Notes under the pieces: model-generated
Told to the model about the DNA's origin: nothing
What the model saw: the letters and a program-made list of their open reading frames with translations, nothing else
Database searches by the model: none
Shown here: positions 27,840 through 36,308 of the stretch, piece after piece
Numbering within the stretch: position 1 is the first letter of the stretch
Layout of the letters: the number at the start of each line of letters is the position of its first letter
Made by a program: the position numbers and the translations under genes
Assembly (NCBI RefSeq): GCF_001598375.1
Contig: NZ_BCYV01000015.1
Span: 1 to 64,000, forward strand
Direction of reading: 5' to 3'
DNA length: 64,000 nucleotides
Source of the DNA: Novosphingobium capsulatum NBRC 12533
GTDB taxonomy: Bacteria > Pseudomonadota > Alphaproteobacteria > Sphingomonadales > Sphingomonadaceae

Positions 27840-27908
27840 CAGGGACGACCTAGCCGCGAAGGGGACGCGGCTTTTCGTGAAACTTTACCCAATATGGGAA
27901 GCGGAAAC

Positions 27909-28166
27909 CTACTTTTCCTCTTCCTCAAAGGTCAGGGCGACGTCGGCGTTGGCCGAAAGACGCACCGTGTCGCCCTCGACGCCGGCCACCAGGCCGAGCG
28001 ACAGGTAATGGTGGTGCCCTTCGTGGGCGCCGCTCTTGGCCTTGGTCAGCTTGATGCGATGTCCATCGACATGATCGACCGTGCCAACCGGGGCACCGTC
28101 TGCGCCGATGACGGCCATGTGCTCGCGAATCTGGCTTGCGATGGGATTGCTGTCGTTGCCGGTCAT
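27909..28166 (-). CDS. DUF2171 family protein
   Basis: An 85-residue protein with the DUF2171 pattern IREHMAVIGADGAPVGTVDHVDGHRIKLTK followed by HHHYLSLGLV and an acidic tail. Family members look like small PRC-barrel-type folds and have no known function. AGGAGG upstream of the ATG at 28166 fixes the start. It is divergent from nrdB. Confidence 0.85.
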   Translation of the reverse strand: MTGNDSNPIASQIREHMAVIGADGAPVGTVDHVDGHRIKLTKAKSGAHEGHHHYLSLGLVAGVEGDTVRLSANADVALTFEEEEK

Positions 28167-28492
28167 GCCCAGCCTCCTGCATTGTGTGGTGGTATGAGGG
28201 ATGCGGGCCTTGTTCGCCCGTCTGCCCCTGTGCCCACAATGCCGCGCTGGGCCGGCCGTTCCCGGCATTATACCTTGCGATCGTATGCCGCGCCCGAATG
28301 GGCAGACACCGCAGGTTGGCGCAAGCCGGAATGCGCCCGTCGTGCCGCGCAGTGCCGCCGCGCCGGCGCCCCGCCGCTTCGTTCGGGCCGATGGCGAAAC
28401 CGCCCTGGCCCCTTGCCCATGCCCTCCAGGCCGGCTTTCCTTGCCGCCTGAAACAGCCCATATTCATTCGAATTCCAACAGGATTGCCACCC
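28167..28492. other. Intergenic region upstream of nrdB
   Basis: A 326-bp GC-rich gap between divergent genes. It must contain the nrdB promoter, but I see no confident -35/-10 pair. Short open frames here have no recognisable product. Confidence 0.4.
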
Positions 28493-29548
28493 ATGTCCCT
28501 TCTAGAAGCCCGCAAGACCTACAAGCCCTTCGAATATCCCTGGGCCTATGAATACTGGAAGCGCCAGCAACAGATTCACTGGATGCCGGAAGAAGTGCCG
28601 CTGGGCGAGGATTGCCGCGACTGGGCGCAGAAGCTGTCGGACCACGAGCGCAATCTGCTGACGCAGATCTTCCGCTTCTTCACCCAGGCCGACGTGGAAG
28701 TGCAGGATTGCTACCACGAAAAGTATGGCCGGGTGTTCAAGCCCACCGAAGTGAAGATGATGCTGGCTTCGTTCTCCAACATGGAAACGATCCACATCGC
28801 GGCCTATTCGCACCTGCTCGACACGATCGGCATGCCGGAAAGCGAATACGGCATGTTCCTCGAATATGCCGAAATGAAAGACAAGCATGATTACATGCAG
28901 AACTTCGGCGTGGACAGCGACGAAGACATTGCCCGCACCCTGGCGATGTTCGGCGGCTTCACCGAAGGCCTGCAGTTGTTCGCCTCGTTCGCGATGCTGA
29001 TGAACTTCCCGCGCTTCAACAAGATGAAGGGCATGGGGCAGATCGTCTCGTGGTCGGTGCGCGATGAATCGCTGCACTGCGAAGGCATCACCCGCCTGTT
29101 CAAGGAATTCTGCAACGAGCGCCAGTGCCTGACCAAGGCGGTGAAGGAAGACATCCTCGATTGCTGCCAGAAGACCGTGCGCCTCGAAGACGCCTTCATC
29201 GACCTGGCGTTCGAGCAGGGCCCGGTTCCGGGGATGAGCCCCAAGGAAATCAAGCGCTACATCCGCTACATCGCCGATTGGCGCCTGGGCCAGCTGGGCT
29301 TTGATCCGATCTACATGATCGAGGAACACCCGCTGCCCTGGCTGACCCCGCTGCTCAACGGGGTGGAACACGCCAACTTCTTCGAAACGCGTGCCACCGA
29401 ATATTCCAAGGCGGCCACGCGCGGCAACTGGAACGACGTGTGGTCGAACTTCGACAACCGCCGCAACGCCAAGGCAGCCAACACGGTTGAAGAACCGACC
29501 GAAGAAGACGTCGACATGTTCGGCGCGGCCGGCATCGCCGCCGAATAA
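28493..29548 (+). CDS. nrdB: Ribonucleotide reductase class Ia beta subunit
   Basis: A 351-residue diiron-tyrosyl radical subunit that generates the radical used by NrdA. Iron-ligand segments are visible: ADVEVQDCYHEKYG, METIHIAAYSHLLD and SWSVRDESLHCEGITRLFKEF. The acidic C-terminus (EEPTEEDVDMFGAAGIAAE) is the tail that docks on the alpha subunit. The start was chosen at MSLLEARKTYKPFEYPWAYEYW after AGGA. It is separated from nrdA by two unrelated small genes, which is a looser arrangement than the usual nrdAB pair. Confidence 0.96.
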   Translation: MSLLEARKTYKPFEYPWAYEYWKRQQQIHWMPEEVPLGEDCRDWAQKLSDHERNLLTQIFRFFTQADVEVQDCYHEKYGRVFKPTEVKMMLASFSNMETIHIAAYSHLLDTIGMPESEYGMFLEYAEMKDKHDYMQNFGVDSDEDIARTLAMFGGFTEGLQLFASFAMLMNFPRFNKMKGMGQIVSWSVRDESLHCEGITRLFKEFCNERQCLTKAVKEDILDCCQKTVRLEDAFIDLAFEQGPVPGMSPKEIKRYIRYIADWRLGQLGFDPIYMIEEHPLPWLTPLLNGVEHANFFETRATEYSKAATRGNWNDVWSNFDNRRNAKAANTVEEPTEEDVDMFGAAGIAAE

Positions 29549-29581
29549 GGCCCCGAACAGGGCATAGGCCTCAGGCCAACG

Positions 29582-29620
29582 AGAGCCTCGTCCCGTGCGC
29601 CGTGCACGGGGCGAGGCTCT
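29582..29620 (+). terminator. Terminator between nrdB and the MerR gene
   Basis: Arms of 17 bp (AGAGCCTCGTCCCGTGC at 29582-29598 and its near-complement at 29604-29620, one mismatch) form a strong hairpin between the convergent genes. It is positioned to end nrdB transcription and that of the opposing gene. Confidence 0.7.
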
Positions 29621-29638
29621 TGCGCATGGGGCGGCTGA

Positions 29639-30451
29639 TCAGGCCGGCGGCGCCATGAACGCAGGCAAGGGGCCGATATCCTTGCCCGCCTTGCGTGCGG
29701 CCGCGGCCGCGGCGGCGATGAAATCCCAAACCTGCTTGCTGAAGCCGGGATCGGCCTCGCCCTGCCAGTTGTCCATGTCGGCATAGAGGCGGCTCGCCCC
29801 TTCCCACATCATCGGGCTGGCCTGGCGCGTGAACGGTTCGAGCAACGCCAGCCATTCCCGCACCAGCACCAATGCGGCATCGCTGGCAGGATCGAGCGGC
29901 AACTTGGCCGCGATCCGGCGCCCCAGCCCCTGCCACTGCGCCTGATAGGCATCCTGATCGAACGGGGCCGCTCCGCCCATCGCCGCCTGCCAGTGGGACT
30001 GCTCTTCTGCCGTATAGTAGCGATCGAGCACCGCTTTCCACGCCTGTTGTCCATCTGTCATCATCGTATCTCCCTTGCGGATCAGCGAGCAGAGCGTCGC
30101 GGCATCGAGCGGCTCGCCTCGGCCGACGCGGGACAATGCGGAATCGATCAGCGTCAAAGCCTCTGAAATCTCGGCGGCCTGCTGCACCAGTCGCTCACGC
30201 TGTGCCGACAGCAACGCTGCCAGATCGATCGGCTTGCGATCGAACAGGCGCTTGATCTCAGCGAGGCTCAACCCGGCTTTCTTCAACGCCACGATGCGGT
30301 GGATGCGCTCAAGATCGGCCGGCCCATACCAGCGCCGGCCGGATTGGGTGCGCAGCGGCGCCAAGAGCCCGCGCGCCTCGTAAAAGCGCAAGGCCCGGGC
30401 AGTCAACCCGGTACGGCGGACCACGTCATCGATGGCAAACGAATCATCCAT
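29639..30451 (-). CDS. MerR-family regulator with TipAS-like domain
   Basis: 270 residues. The N-terminus is a MerR winged helix (IDDVVRRTGLTARALRFYEARGLLAP) followed by a dimerisation coiled coil (residues about 80-115). The C-terminal half (AWKAVLDRYYTAEEQSHWQAAMGG...) resembles the TipAS antibiotic-recognition or small-ligand domain. It probably activates a promoter with a long spacer on ligand binding. No obvious target gene is adjacent apart from the divergent acyltransferase. Confidence 0.85.
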   Translation of the reverse strand: MDDSFAIDDVVRRTGLTARALRFYEARGLLAPLRTQSGRRWYGPADLERIHRIVALKKAGLSLAEIKRLFDRKPIDLAALLSAQRERLVQQAAEISEALTLIDSALSRVGRGEPLDAATLCSLIRKGDTMMTDGQQAWKAVLDRYYTAEEQSHWQAAMGGAAPFDQDAYQAQWQGLGRRIAAKLPLDPASDAALVLVREWLALLEPFTRQASPMMWEGASRLYADMDNWQGEADPGFSKQVWDFIAAAAAAARKAGKDIGPLPAFMAPPA

Positions 30452-30632
30452 GACCGCGATCTAGCGGTTGACCCTGCGTCAACATCAACCCCCTTGGTGC
30501 GCGGCGCCACGGCAATGGCTCGGTTTCCGATCCACCACGCGTTGCGATGCCGATGCAAAACCACGATCCCATGCCACACCCGGCGCGCCGCAACCTGGCT
30601 GCCCCGGGGCGGACGCAAGGGGGCGCTGGCAG

Positions 30633-31796
30633 ATGACAGATGGCGCGCGCGCTGGCGCGAGGGATCTCGGCGAAAGCCAGCACGTTACACAGCGGTTTGG
30701 CCTGCTCGATGCCCTGCGCGGCGTGGCGGCGCTGGTCGTGCTGGCCTATCACCTGGTGCAGCAGCACAGCCTTTCGGCCCTGCCCCATGCCGGGCTGGCG
30801 GTCGACTTCTTCTACACGCTGTCGGGCTTCGTCATCGCCTTTGCCTACGACGCGCAGGTGCGCGACGGGCGCTTGTCGCGGGCCGGCTTTGCCAGGGCGC
30901 GGGCGCGGCGGCTCTATCCCCTGCTGGCGCTGGGCACGGTAATGGGCTTCGGCGTGTTTCTGGGCGCGGTGTTCCTGCGCCACAGCGTGTCCTTGCGCGA
31001 TGCCTTTCTCGCGCTGGGCTTTGCCCTCGCCCTGCTGCCCTGCCCGCTGTTTCCGCAATGGCCTACCGCCTTTCCGCTCAACATGGCGGCATGGTCCCTC
31101 GCATTCGAAGCTTATGTGAACCTGGCCTATGCCCTGATCGCGCGCTTCCTGTCGCAGCGGGTGCTGCTGGGGCTGGTCGGCCTGGGCGCCGTGCTGGTTG
31201 TGGCAGACATCGCCCATTTCGGCCGCCTGATGGGCGGCACGGACAAAGCCGATTTCGCGTTTGGCGCGGCGCGGGTGGTCTATCCATTCTTCGCCGGCAT
31301 CCTCATCTTCCGCTGGCGGCGCAGCCCCACGCGCCGCCGTCCCGTGCTCGCTATTGCCCTGTGCACCGGCCTTGCCGCCGCGCTGCTCATCGTCCCGGAA
31401 CGCATGATCGGCCTCGATCCGGCGATCTATGACGGCGCATTGGCGCTGATCGGCTTTCCCCTGCTGGTCTGGCTGGCTGCCGCCGTGCCGCTCGACGGCC
31501 GCATGGCGCGCGCGGCGCACTGGCTCGGTCTGCTCAGCTATCCGATCTATATCCTGCAAGGCCCGGTGCTGCGCCTCGGCGTGGAACTGGGCCGGCACGC
31601 GCCGCTGCCCGCGGCAGCCCTCGCCCTGGTGCAAGCAGTGGCCGTCATAGCCGTCGCCTGGGCCGCCAACCGCTGGTTCGATGCACCCGTCCAGGCCTGG
31701 CTACGCCGCGCCGAACGCCGCCGCCACACCAAGGCGGCGCCGGCGGACCAAGGCCAAGCTCCATTTCCGCGCGCCTTGCGCTCATCCCGGACTTGA
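30633..31796 (+). CDS. Acyltransferase 3 family membrane protein
   Basis: About 387 residues of the acyltransferase-3 superfamily, with ten or so predicted membrane helices. The hallmark RFGLLDALRGVAALVVLAYH carries the catalytic-type histidine, and FFYTLSGFVIAFAY follows. Such proteins O-acylate sugars of exopolysaccharide, LPS or other surface glycans. The substrate cannot be deduced. The ATG at 30633, nine bases after AAGGGGG, was preferred to 30468. It is divergent from the MerR regulator. Confidence 0.88.
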   Translation: MTDGARAGARDLGESQHVTQRFGLLDALRGVAALVVLAYHLVQQHSLSALPHAGLAVDFFYTLSGFVIAFAYDAQVRDGRLSRAGFARARARRLYPLLALGTVMGFGVFLGAVFLRHSVSLRDAFLALGFALALLPCPLFPQWPTAFPLNMAAWSLAFEAYVNLAYALIARFLSQRVLLGLVGLGAVLVVADIAHFGRLMGGTDKADFAFGAARVVYPFFAGILIFRWRRSPTRRRPVLAIALCTGLAAALLIVPERMIGLDPAIYDGALALIGFPLLVWLAAAVPLDGRMARAAHWLGLLSYPIYILQGPVLRLGVELGRHAPLPAAALALVQAVAVIAVAWAANRWFDAPVQAWLRRAERRRHTKAAPADQGQAPFPRALRSSRT

Positions 31797-32275
31797 TTTG
31801 CACACTGGGCCGCGTTGCCAGCGCATGAATGCGCGACGCCGGCGGTTGGGGCGTCTGCTACCGTTTTACCCATGCCCTAGGGTGTGTGGGGATTCAGCCC
31901 ATGGCGGGCTGCGAACGGCCGCTTTTCGCGCTTTCGGTTCACGTACCAAAAGTACGCTGCGCTCCGGGTCCTGAAAATCAGCCATTCTCGCGCCACGCTG
32001 GCCTGAATCCCCATACACCCTAGCTTGCCGCCGTCAGGTTTGGCGCGTCTGCGCGAAATAGCCATCATCTGCGGCGGGTAGTCGGGGAGGCAGTTTGCGA
32101 TCAGCACCAGTCGTTCACGATTGCCAAATCGAACGTCTGGATGCGTCTGAGCCGGCCATGCCACCTTGCCGAAAAGCCGATGGCGGCGTGTCGCGCGCGG
32201 GCCGGGACAGGGCTGCCCGGCCCTGCGGAGCGCCTAATCGCTCGCTGGGCCGGCGCAGATACGGATGCGAAAACG
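31797..32275. other. Intergenic region carrying a palindromic element
   Basis: A 479-bp gap. Its first part is filled by the 147-bp element at 31877-32023. Between 32190 and 32260 there are further GC-rich inverted repeats around GGGCCGGGACAGGGC. No gene is recognisable. Confidence 0.5.
31877..32023. repeat. 147-bp inverted-repeat element bounded by CTAG
   Basis: Terminal arms AGGGTGTGTGGGGATTCAG (31879-31897) and its inverted partner at 32003-32021 differ at one base. CTAG occurs at both ends, and an internal CGTACCAAAAGTACG dyad lies at 31942-31956. It encodes nothing obvious and looks like a small non-autonomous dispersed element of a kind I associate with sphingomonad genomes. Confidence 0.7.
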
Positions 32276-32686
32276 TTATCCGGGGATGTGAATCCCACAA
32301 AGCTTGTTGCCGTCTGGATCGCGCACATACGTCAGGTGGATAGTCCCCATCGCGGACGCTCGCGGACCAGGGGCGTCTTCGATTGACGTTCCGCCGTTGG
32401 CCACCGCGACGTCATGAAATTGTTGAACTTGCTCGGGCGAATTGCACGAGAATGCGACGGTGGCCCCGTTCGCGACGGTGGCGGGCTCATCGTTGATCGG
32501 CTGGGTGACGATGAAGTTGGTTCCGCCCTGGTTCGGGTAGAAAAGGCGCGTATGTCCGCTTCCCGCGATGTTGATCATCGGCTCTGGCACGCCGAGAACA
32601 CCCAAAACCGCGTCATAGAACCGCCGCGAGCGCTCAATGTCGTTGGAGCCTACCATTGTGTGGAACAGCAATTTCTCTCTCCGCAT
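32276..32686 (-). CDS. VOC (glyoxalase/dioxygenase) family protein
   Basis: About 136 residues of the vicinal-oxygen-chelate superfamily. The opening FHTMVGSNDIERSRRFYDAVLGVLG and the closing TYVRDPDGNKLCGIHIPG are typical of small lactoylglutathione-lyase-like proteins. The substrate is unknown. The ribosome-binding site is weak, and starts at 32686 or 32656 are both possible. Its base composition and codon use are less GC-rich than the neighbours, so it may have been acquired. Confidence 0.8.
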   Translation of the reverse strand: MRREKLLFHTMVGSNDIERSRRFYDAVLGVLGVPEPMINIAGSGHTRLFYPNQGGTNFIVTQPINDEPATVANGATVAFSCNSPEQVQQFHDVAVANGGTSIEDAPGPRASAMGTIHLTYVRDPDGNKLCGIHIPG

Positions 32687-33137
32687 AGCTGATAGAAGGC
32701 TTGTGGAGGCGATGCGGGATCGGAGCAAGCGGCGAGTGCGCTGTCAGGCGATTTAGCAAGCCGAGCCGGTCGCGCTCAGCGGCCAGCGGGGGAATTTCAG
32801 GATATCAGATGTTTAGCGAGAGCTGCTGCTGTTCGAAACGTTACGTCACAACGGTAGAAAAGCATCGATCGTTCATGCCATCATCCAGTATTCATTGATC
32901 ACATTTCGCAATATCATGCGGGAGGCAGCGCGGTTGCAGCTGCCATGTGCGCCGACGCGACTAGGCGGCGTGAACAACACTGTTTTACGCATAAAGTGGG
33001 GCAAACTGTCACGTACTCGTCAGGTTCTCGGCAAAGCGCCGAAACGTGCCTTTGTCACTGAACACTGGTGTGCGGCTGGCGCCCGGGAGGCATGCCCCAG
33101 CCGCCATCGCAACACCGCGCGACGAACGCGGGCGGGA
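32687..33137. other. Lower-GC intergenic stretch
   Basis: A 451-bp gap with no recognisable gene, RNA or repeat. It is less GC-rich than the rest of the window, like the VOC gene next to it. Confidence 0.4.
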
Positions 33138-34190
33138 TCAGACCAGCGCGTTGGCCGATGAGCCGAGTTCGGCGAAGTAGCGGGCCATGGCATCGGCGGC
33201 CTTATCGGTAAGGGTGATGAAGGCGCGGCGGCGGTCGGTTTCGTCGTCTACGCGCTGGAGCAGGCCGGCGTCGGTCATCTGGCCGATCCAGCGCAGCGCG
33301 GTGGTGGGGGGCACGCCCGAGGCGATGCACAGCGAGGTAACCGAGACGCGCACGTGCTCCACGCGGGCCGCGGTGAGATCGAGCAGCATGTCCCACGCCG
33401 GATCGGCGAACAGGTCGCCCTCGAAAAAGCGGGCGCGCAGCTGGCGTTGGCGGATGATCTTGCGCACCAGGCGCGGATCGGGCAGCGGCGGGCGGGCGGT
33501 GCGCACCAGGCGGTCGGTGCCTTCGTCGAGCTTGGCCGGGCCGGCTTCCCCACCCTCTCCGTTGAAGCGAAACGCGGAGGCGCTTTCCACGTCGGCCGCG
33601 TTGCCGGGCGAGAGCTGTTCAAGCCGGGCGGCGATGTTGGTGACCTGCTCGGTCAGGCGCAGCAGGGTGAGGCGGTCTTCCTCTCCCAGTTCGCGCACGC
33701 GGTTGCCCGTGCGGGCGAGCACGCGGCCCATGGCGATCACCCGCTCGGCCCGGCTGGGGGTGACCAGGATCTGCGCTTCTGACTGGTCAAGGCAGCCAAA
33801 TACATCATCGAGCGAGCCGATGCTGGTGGATACCACCAGTTGCGAACCGCTTTGCGCCGCGCAGCTATCGAGCCGCGACAGCGCGGCCAGTTCCAGTCCG
33901 TCGATCACCGGGCAATCGACCAGCACGAGATCACCCAACCCCGGGGCGGCCGCATCGGATACCAGCCGTTCGAGATCGCTGGTCTGCGCCACGCGCAGGC
34001 CGGCGGCGGCGGCGTCTTCGGCCATTTCGGCGCGCAGATAGCCACGGTCGGCAAAGATCGACACGGCAAGCGGCTGAACCCCGCGCCCTTCCCCGGCGCC
34101 CCAGCCGAAAGAACGCTCTTGCACCCGGTCGCCCGTCACCCCGCTTTCGCCGGAAAGCCCATAGTCAAAACGCGCCGCAGCCTGCCCCAT
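33138..34190 (-). CDS. Winged-helix regulator with receiver-like N-terminal domain
   Basis: About 350 residues. Residues about 37-150 (LAVSIFADRGYLRAEMAEDAAAAGL... to LVTPSRAERVIAMGRVL) look like a degenerate receiver or Rossmann-type domain. The C-terminal 110 residues are a MarR-type winged helix (VSVTSLCIASGVPPTTALRWIGQMTDAGLLQRVDDETDRRRAFITLT). The linker includes a short coiled coil. The family is common in sphingomonads but I know of no defined ligand or target. The start at 34190 (MGQAAARFD) follows GGAG and GGGG. Confidence 0.8.
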   Translation of the reverse strand: MGQAAARFDYGLSGESGVTGDRVQERSFGWGAGEGRGVQPLAVSIFADRGYLRAEMAEDAAAAGLRVAQTSDLERLVSDAAAPGLGDLVLVDCPVIDGLELAALSRLDSCAAQSGSQLVVSTSIGSLDDVFGCLDQSEAQILVTPSRAERVIAMGRVLARTGNRVRELGEEDRLTLLRLTEQVTNIAARLEQLSPGNAADVESASAFRFNGEGGEAGPAKLDEGTDRLVRTARPPLPDPRLVRKIIRQRQLRARFFEGDLFADPAWDMLLDLTAARVEHVRVSVTSLCIASGVPPTTALRWIGQMTDAGLLQRVDDETDRRRAFITLTDKAADAMARYFAELGSSANALV

Positions 34191-34296
34191 TGTCCCCACT
34201 CCGTAAAATCGCGTATGCGAACACTTGCGGAACAAAGCAGGATCAGGTCAACGCCAGATGCCTCGGTTTTGGAGCGAGAGAGCCCGAGAGAGCTAC

Positions 34297-34845
34297 TCAG
34301 GGCACGATATCTATGGGCGTTCCATCGCCAACGCGCTGCCAGATTTCCTCGATTTCGGAGTTTGTCAGCGCGATACAGCCTTCGGTCCAATCACCAGGCG
34401 CGCGCAACGGGCCAAATCCGTTGGGCTGGCCATGCAGAACGATCTGCCCGCCCGGCGCGCGGCCGGCCGCCGCGGCATAGGCGCGGTCGGCGGCATCGGG
34501 ATAGGAGATGTGCAGCGAGAGATGATAGGCGCTCGCCGGATTGCCGTGGTCGATGGTGTAGTGCCCCTCGGGCGTGCGGCCATCGCCCTCGAAATGCTTG
34601 GGCCCGGTTGGCGCCGGGCCCAGTTGGATGCCGGTGAAGACGCGCAAAGGGCGCCCTTCCGCATCGAGCAGGATAACGCGCCGCGCGGCCTTTTCCACGC
34701 GCACCCGCGCCACCTCTGCTCCGCTATCGCCCACGTCGGCAGCAACCGCCTGCGCCCGCGCGGGCGTTTCATGCAAGAGCGGCGGCAAGACCCAGAGGCC
34801 CGCCGCCGCACATGCCAATGCCAAGAGGGCGATGGAGCGGCGCAT
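34297..34845 (-). CDS. L,D-transpeptidase (YkuD/ErfK type)
   Basis: 182 residues with an N-terminal signal or anchor (MRRSIALLALACAAAGLWVLPPLL) and a YkuD domain. The catalytic histidine is in IVLHGQPNG and the nucleophile in GDWTEGCIALTNSEIEEIW. It is expected to form 3-3 cross-links in peptidoglycan or attach proteins to it in the periplasm. The upstream segment TPEGHYTIDHGNP is also characteristic. Confidence 0.92.
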   Translation of the reverse strand: MRRSIALLALACAAAGLWVLPPLLHETPARAQAVAADVGDSGAEVARVRVEKAARRVILLDAEGRPLRVFTGIQLGPAPTGPKHFEGDGRTPEGHYTIDHGNPASAYHLSLHISYPDAADRAYAAAAGRAPGGQIVLHGQPNGFGPLRAPGDWTEGCIALTNSEIEEIWQRVGDGTPIDIVP

Positions 34846-34875
34846 CGCGCCATCCTATCGCCCTGGCCGGCGCGA

Positions 34876-36165
34876 TCAATCCACGAAGGGATCGCGCACG
34901 AGAATGGTATCTTCCCGCTCGGGCGAGGTGCTGACCAGCGCCACGGGCGTTTCGATCAGTTCCTGGACGCGCTGGATGTACTTGATCGCCTGCGCGGGCA
35001 GATCGGCCCACGAGCGGGCACCGGCAGTAGTGTCCTGCCAGCCGTCCATTTCCTCGTAGATCGGCTCGACATTGGCCTGGTCGGCGGCGTGGCTGGGGAA
35101 GTAGTCCAGCACCTTGCCATTGAGGCGATAGCCGATGCAGATCTTCACCTTGTCGAACCCGTCGAGCACGTCGAGCTTGGTCAGCGCGATGCCGGTGACG
35201 CCCGAAATGGCGCAGGACTGGCGGGTGAGCACGGCATCGAACCAGCCGCAGCGGCGCTTGCGCCCGGTGACGGTGCCGAATTCGTGGCCGCGTTCGCCCA
35301 GGCGCTGGCCCACGTCATCGGCCAGTTCGGTGGGGAACGGGCCAGAGCCGACGCGGGTGGTATAGGCCTTGACGATGCCCAGCACGAAGCCGGTGGATGC
35401 CGGGCCCAGGCCCGAACCCGATGCCGCCGTGCCCGACACGGTGTTGGACGAAGTCACGAACGGATAGGTGCCGTGGTCGACATCGAGCAGCACGCCCTGC
35501 GCGCCTTCGAACAGGATGCGCGCGCCGGCCTTGCGCACGGCATTGAGGCGCTTCCACACCGGCTGCGCGAACTGCAGCACGTAGGGCGCGATGTCCTTCA
35601 GCTCTGCCAGCAAGGCGGCGCGATCGACCGGCGGCTGGCCGAACCCGGCGCGCAGCGCATCGTGGTGGGCGCACAGGCGATCGAGCTGCGCATCGAGCGC
35701 GTCGAGATGCGCGAGATCGCACACGCGGATGGCGCGGCGGCCGACCTTGTCTTCATAGGCCGGGCCAATGCCGCGCCCGGTGGTGCCGATCTTGCCGGCG
35801 CCGGCGGCCGTTTCGCGCAGGCCATCAAGATCGCGGTGCAGCGGCAGGATCAGCGGGCAATTGTCGGCAATGGCAAAGTTGTCGGCGTTGATTTCCACGC
35901 CTTGGGCGGTGAGCTTTGCGATCTCGGCCTTGAGCGCCCATGGATCGAGCACCACGCCGTTGCCGATGATCGACAGCGTGCCGGTGACGATGCCCGAGGG
36001 CAGCAGCGAGAGCTTGTAGACCTGTTCGCCCACCACCAGGGTGTGGCCGGCGTTGTGGCCACCCTGGAACCGCACGACCGCATCGGCGCGGCTGGCCAGC
36101 CAGTCGACGATCTTGCCCTTGCCTTCATCACCCCACTGGGCGCCGATCACGGTTACATTTGCCAC
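34876..36165 (-). CDS. purA: Adenylosuccinate synthetase
   Basis: 429 residues; joins IMP and L-aspartate with GTP to make adenylosuccinate on the way to AMP. The N-terminal [16 protein letters not shown] loop and [10 protein letters not shown] are diagnostic, with [20 protein letters not shown] and [14 protein letters not shown] further on. The start codon is GTG, preceded by GGAGGAG. hisZ lies upstream on the same strand with a 143-bp gap, so both may be transcribed together. Confidence 0.97.
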   Translation of the reverse strand: MANVTVIGAQWGDEGKGKIVDWLASRADAVVRFQGGHNAGHTLVVGEQVYKLSLLPSGIVTGTLSIIGNGVVLDPWALKAEIAKLTAQGVEINADNFAIADNCPLILPLHRDLDGLRETAAGAGKIGTTGRGIGPAYEDKVGRRAIRVCDLAHLDALDAQLDRLCAHHDALRAGFGQPPVDRAALLAELKDIAPYVLQFAQPVWKRLNAVRKAGARILFEGAQGVLLDVDHGTYPFVTSSNTVSGTAASGSGLGPASTGFVLGIVKAYTTRVGSGPFPTELADDVGQRLGERGHEFGTVTGRKRRCGWFDAVLTRQSCAISGVTGIALTKLDVLDGFDKVKICIGYRLNGKVLDYFPSHAADQANVEPIYEEMDGWQDTTAGARSWADLPAQAIKYIQRVQELIETPVALVSTSPEREDTILVRDPFVD

Positions 36166-36308
36166 AGATACACTCCTCCACCTGCCAGGTGGACCCGAAC
36201 AGCGCCCTTCGACAGGACTCGGCGCAGCGGGTGGGTTGGGCGCGATGACGCGCAGGATGTGTGCGGGGGGCGCCCTAGTGGCACCGCCCCGCCAGAGTCA
36301 AGAGCCTG

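Noticed and set aside
30633-31796. The acyltransferase and MerR pair as an antibiotic-resistance cassette
   Set aside because: The acyltransferase belongs to the glycan O-acyltransferase family rather than to drug acetyltransferases, and no resistance motif is present.
31877-32023. Possible CRISPR-like or tandem repeat
   Set aside because: Only one inverted pair is present, with no direct-repeat and spacer periodicity.
32701-33161. Short rightward open frames of 65 and 88 codons
   Set aside because: No ribosome-binding sites, no recognisable protein features and biased composition; treated as non-coding.
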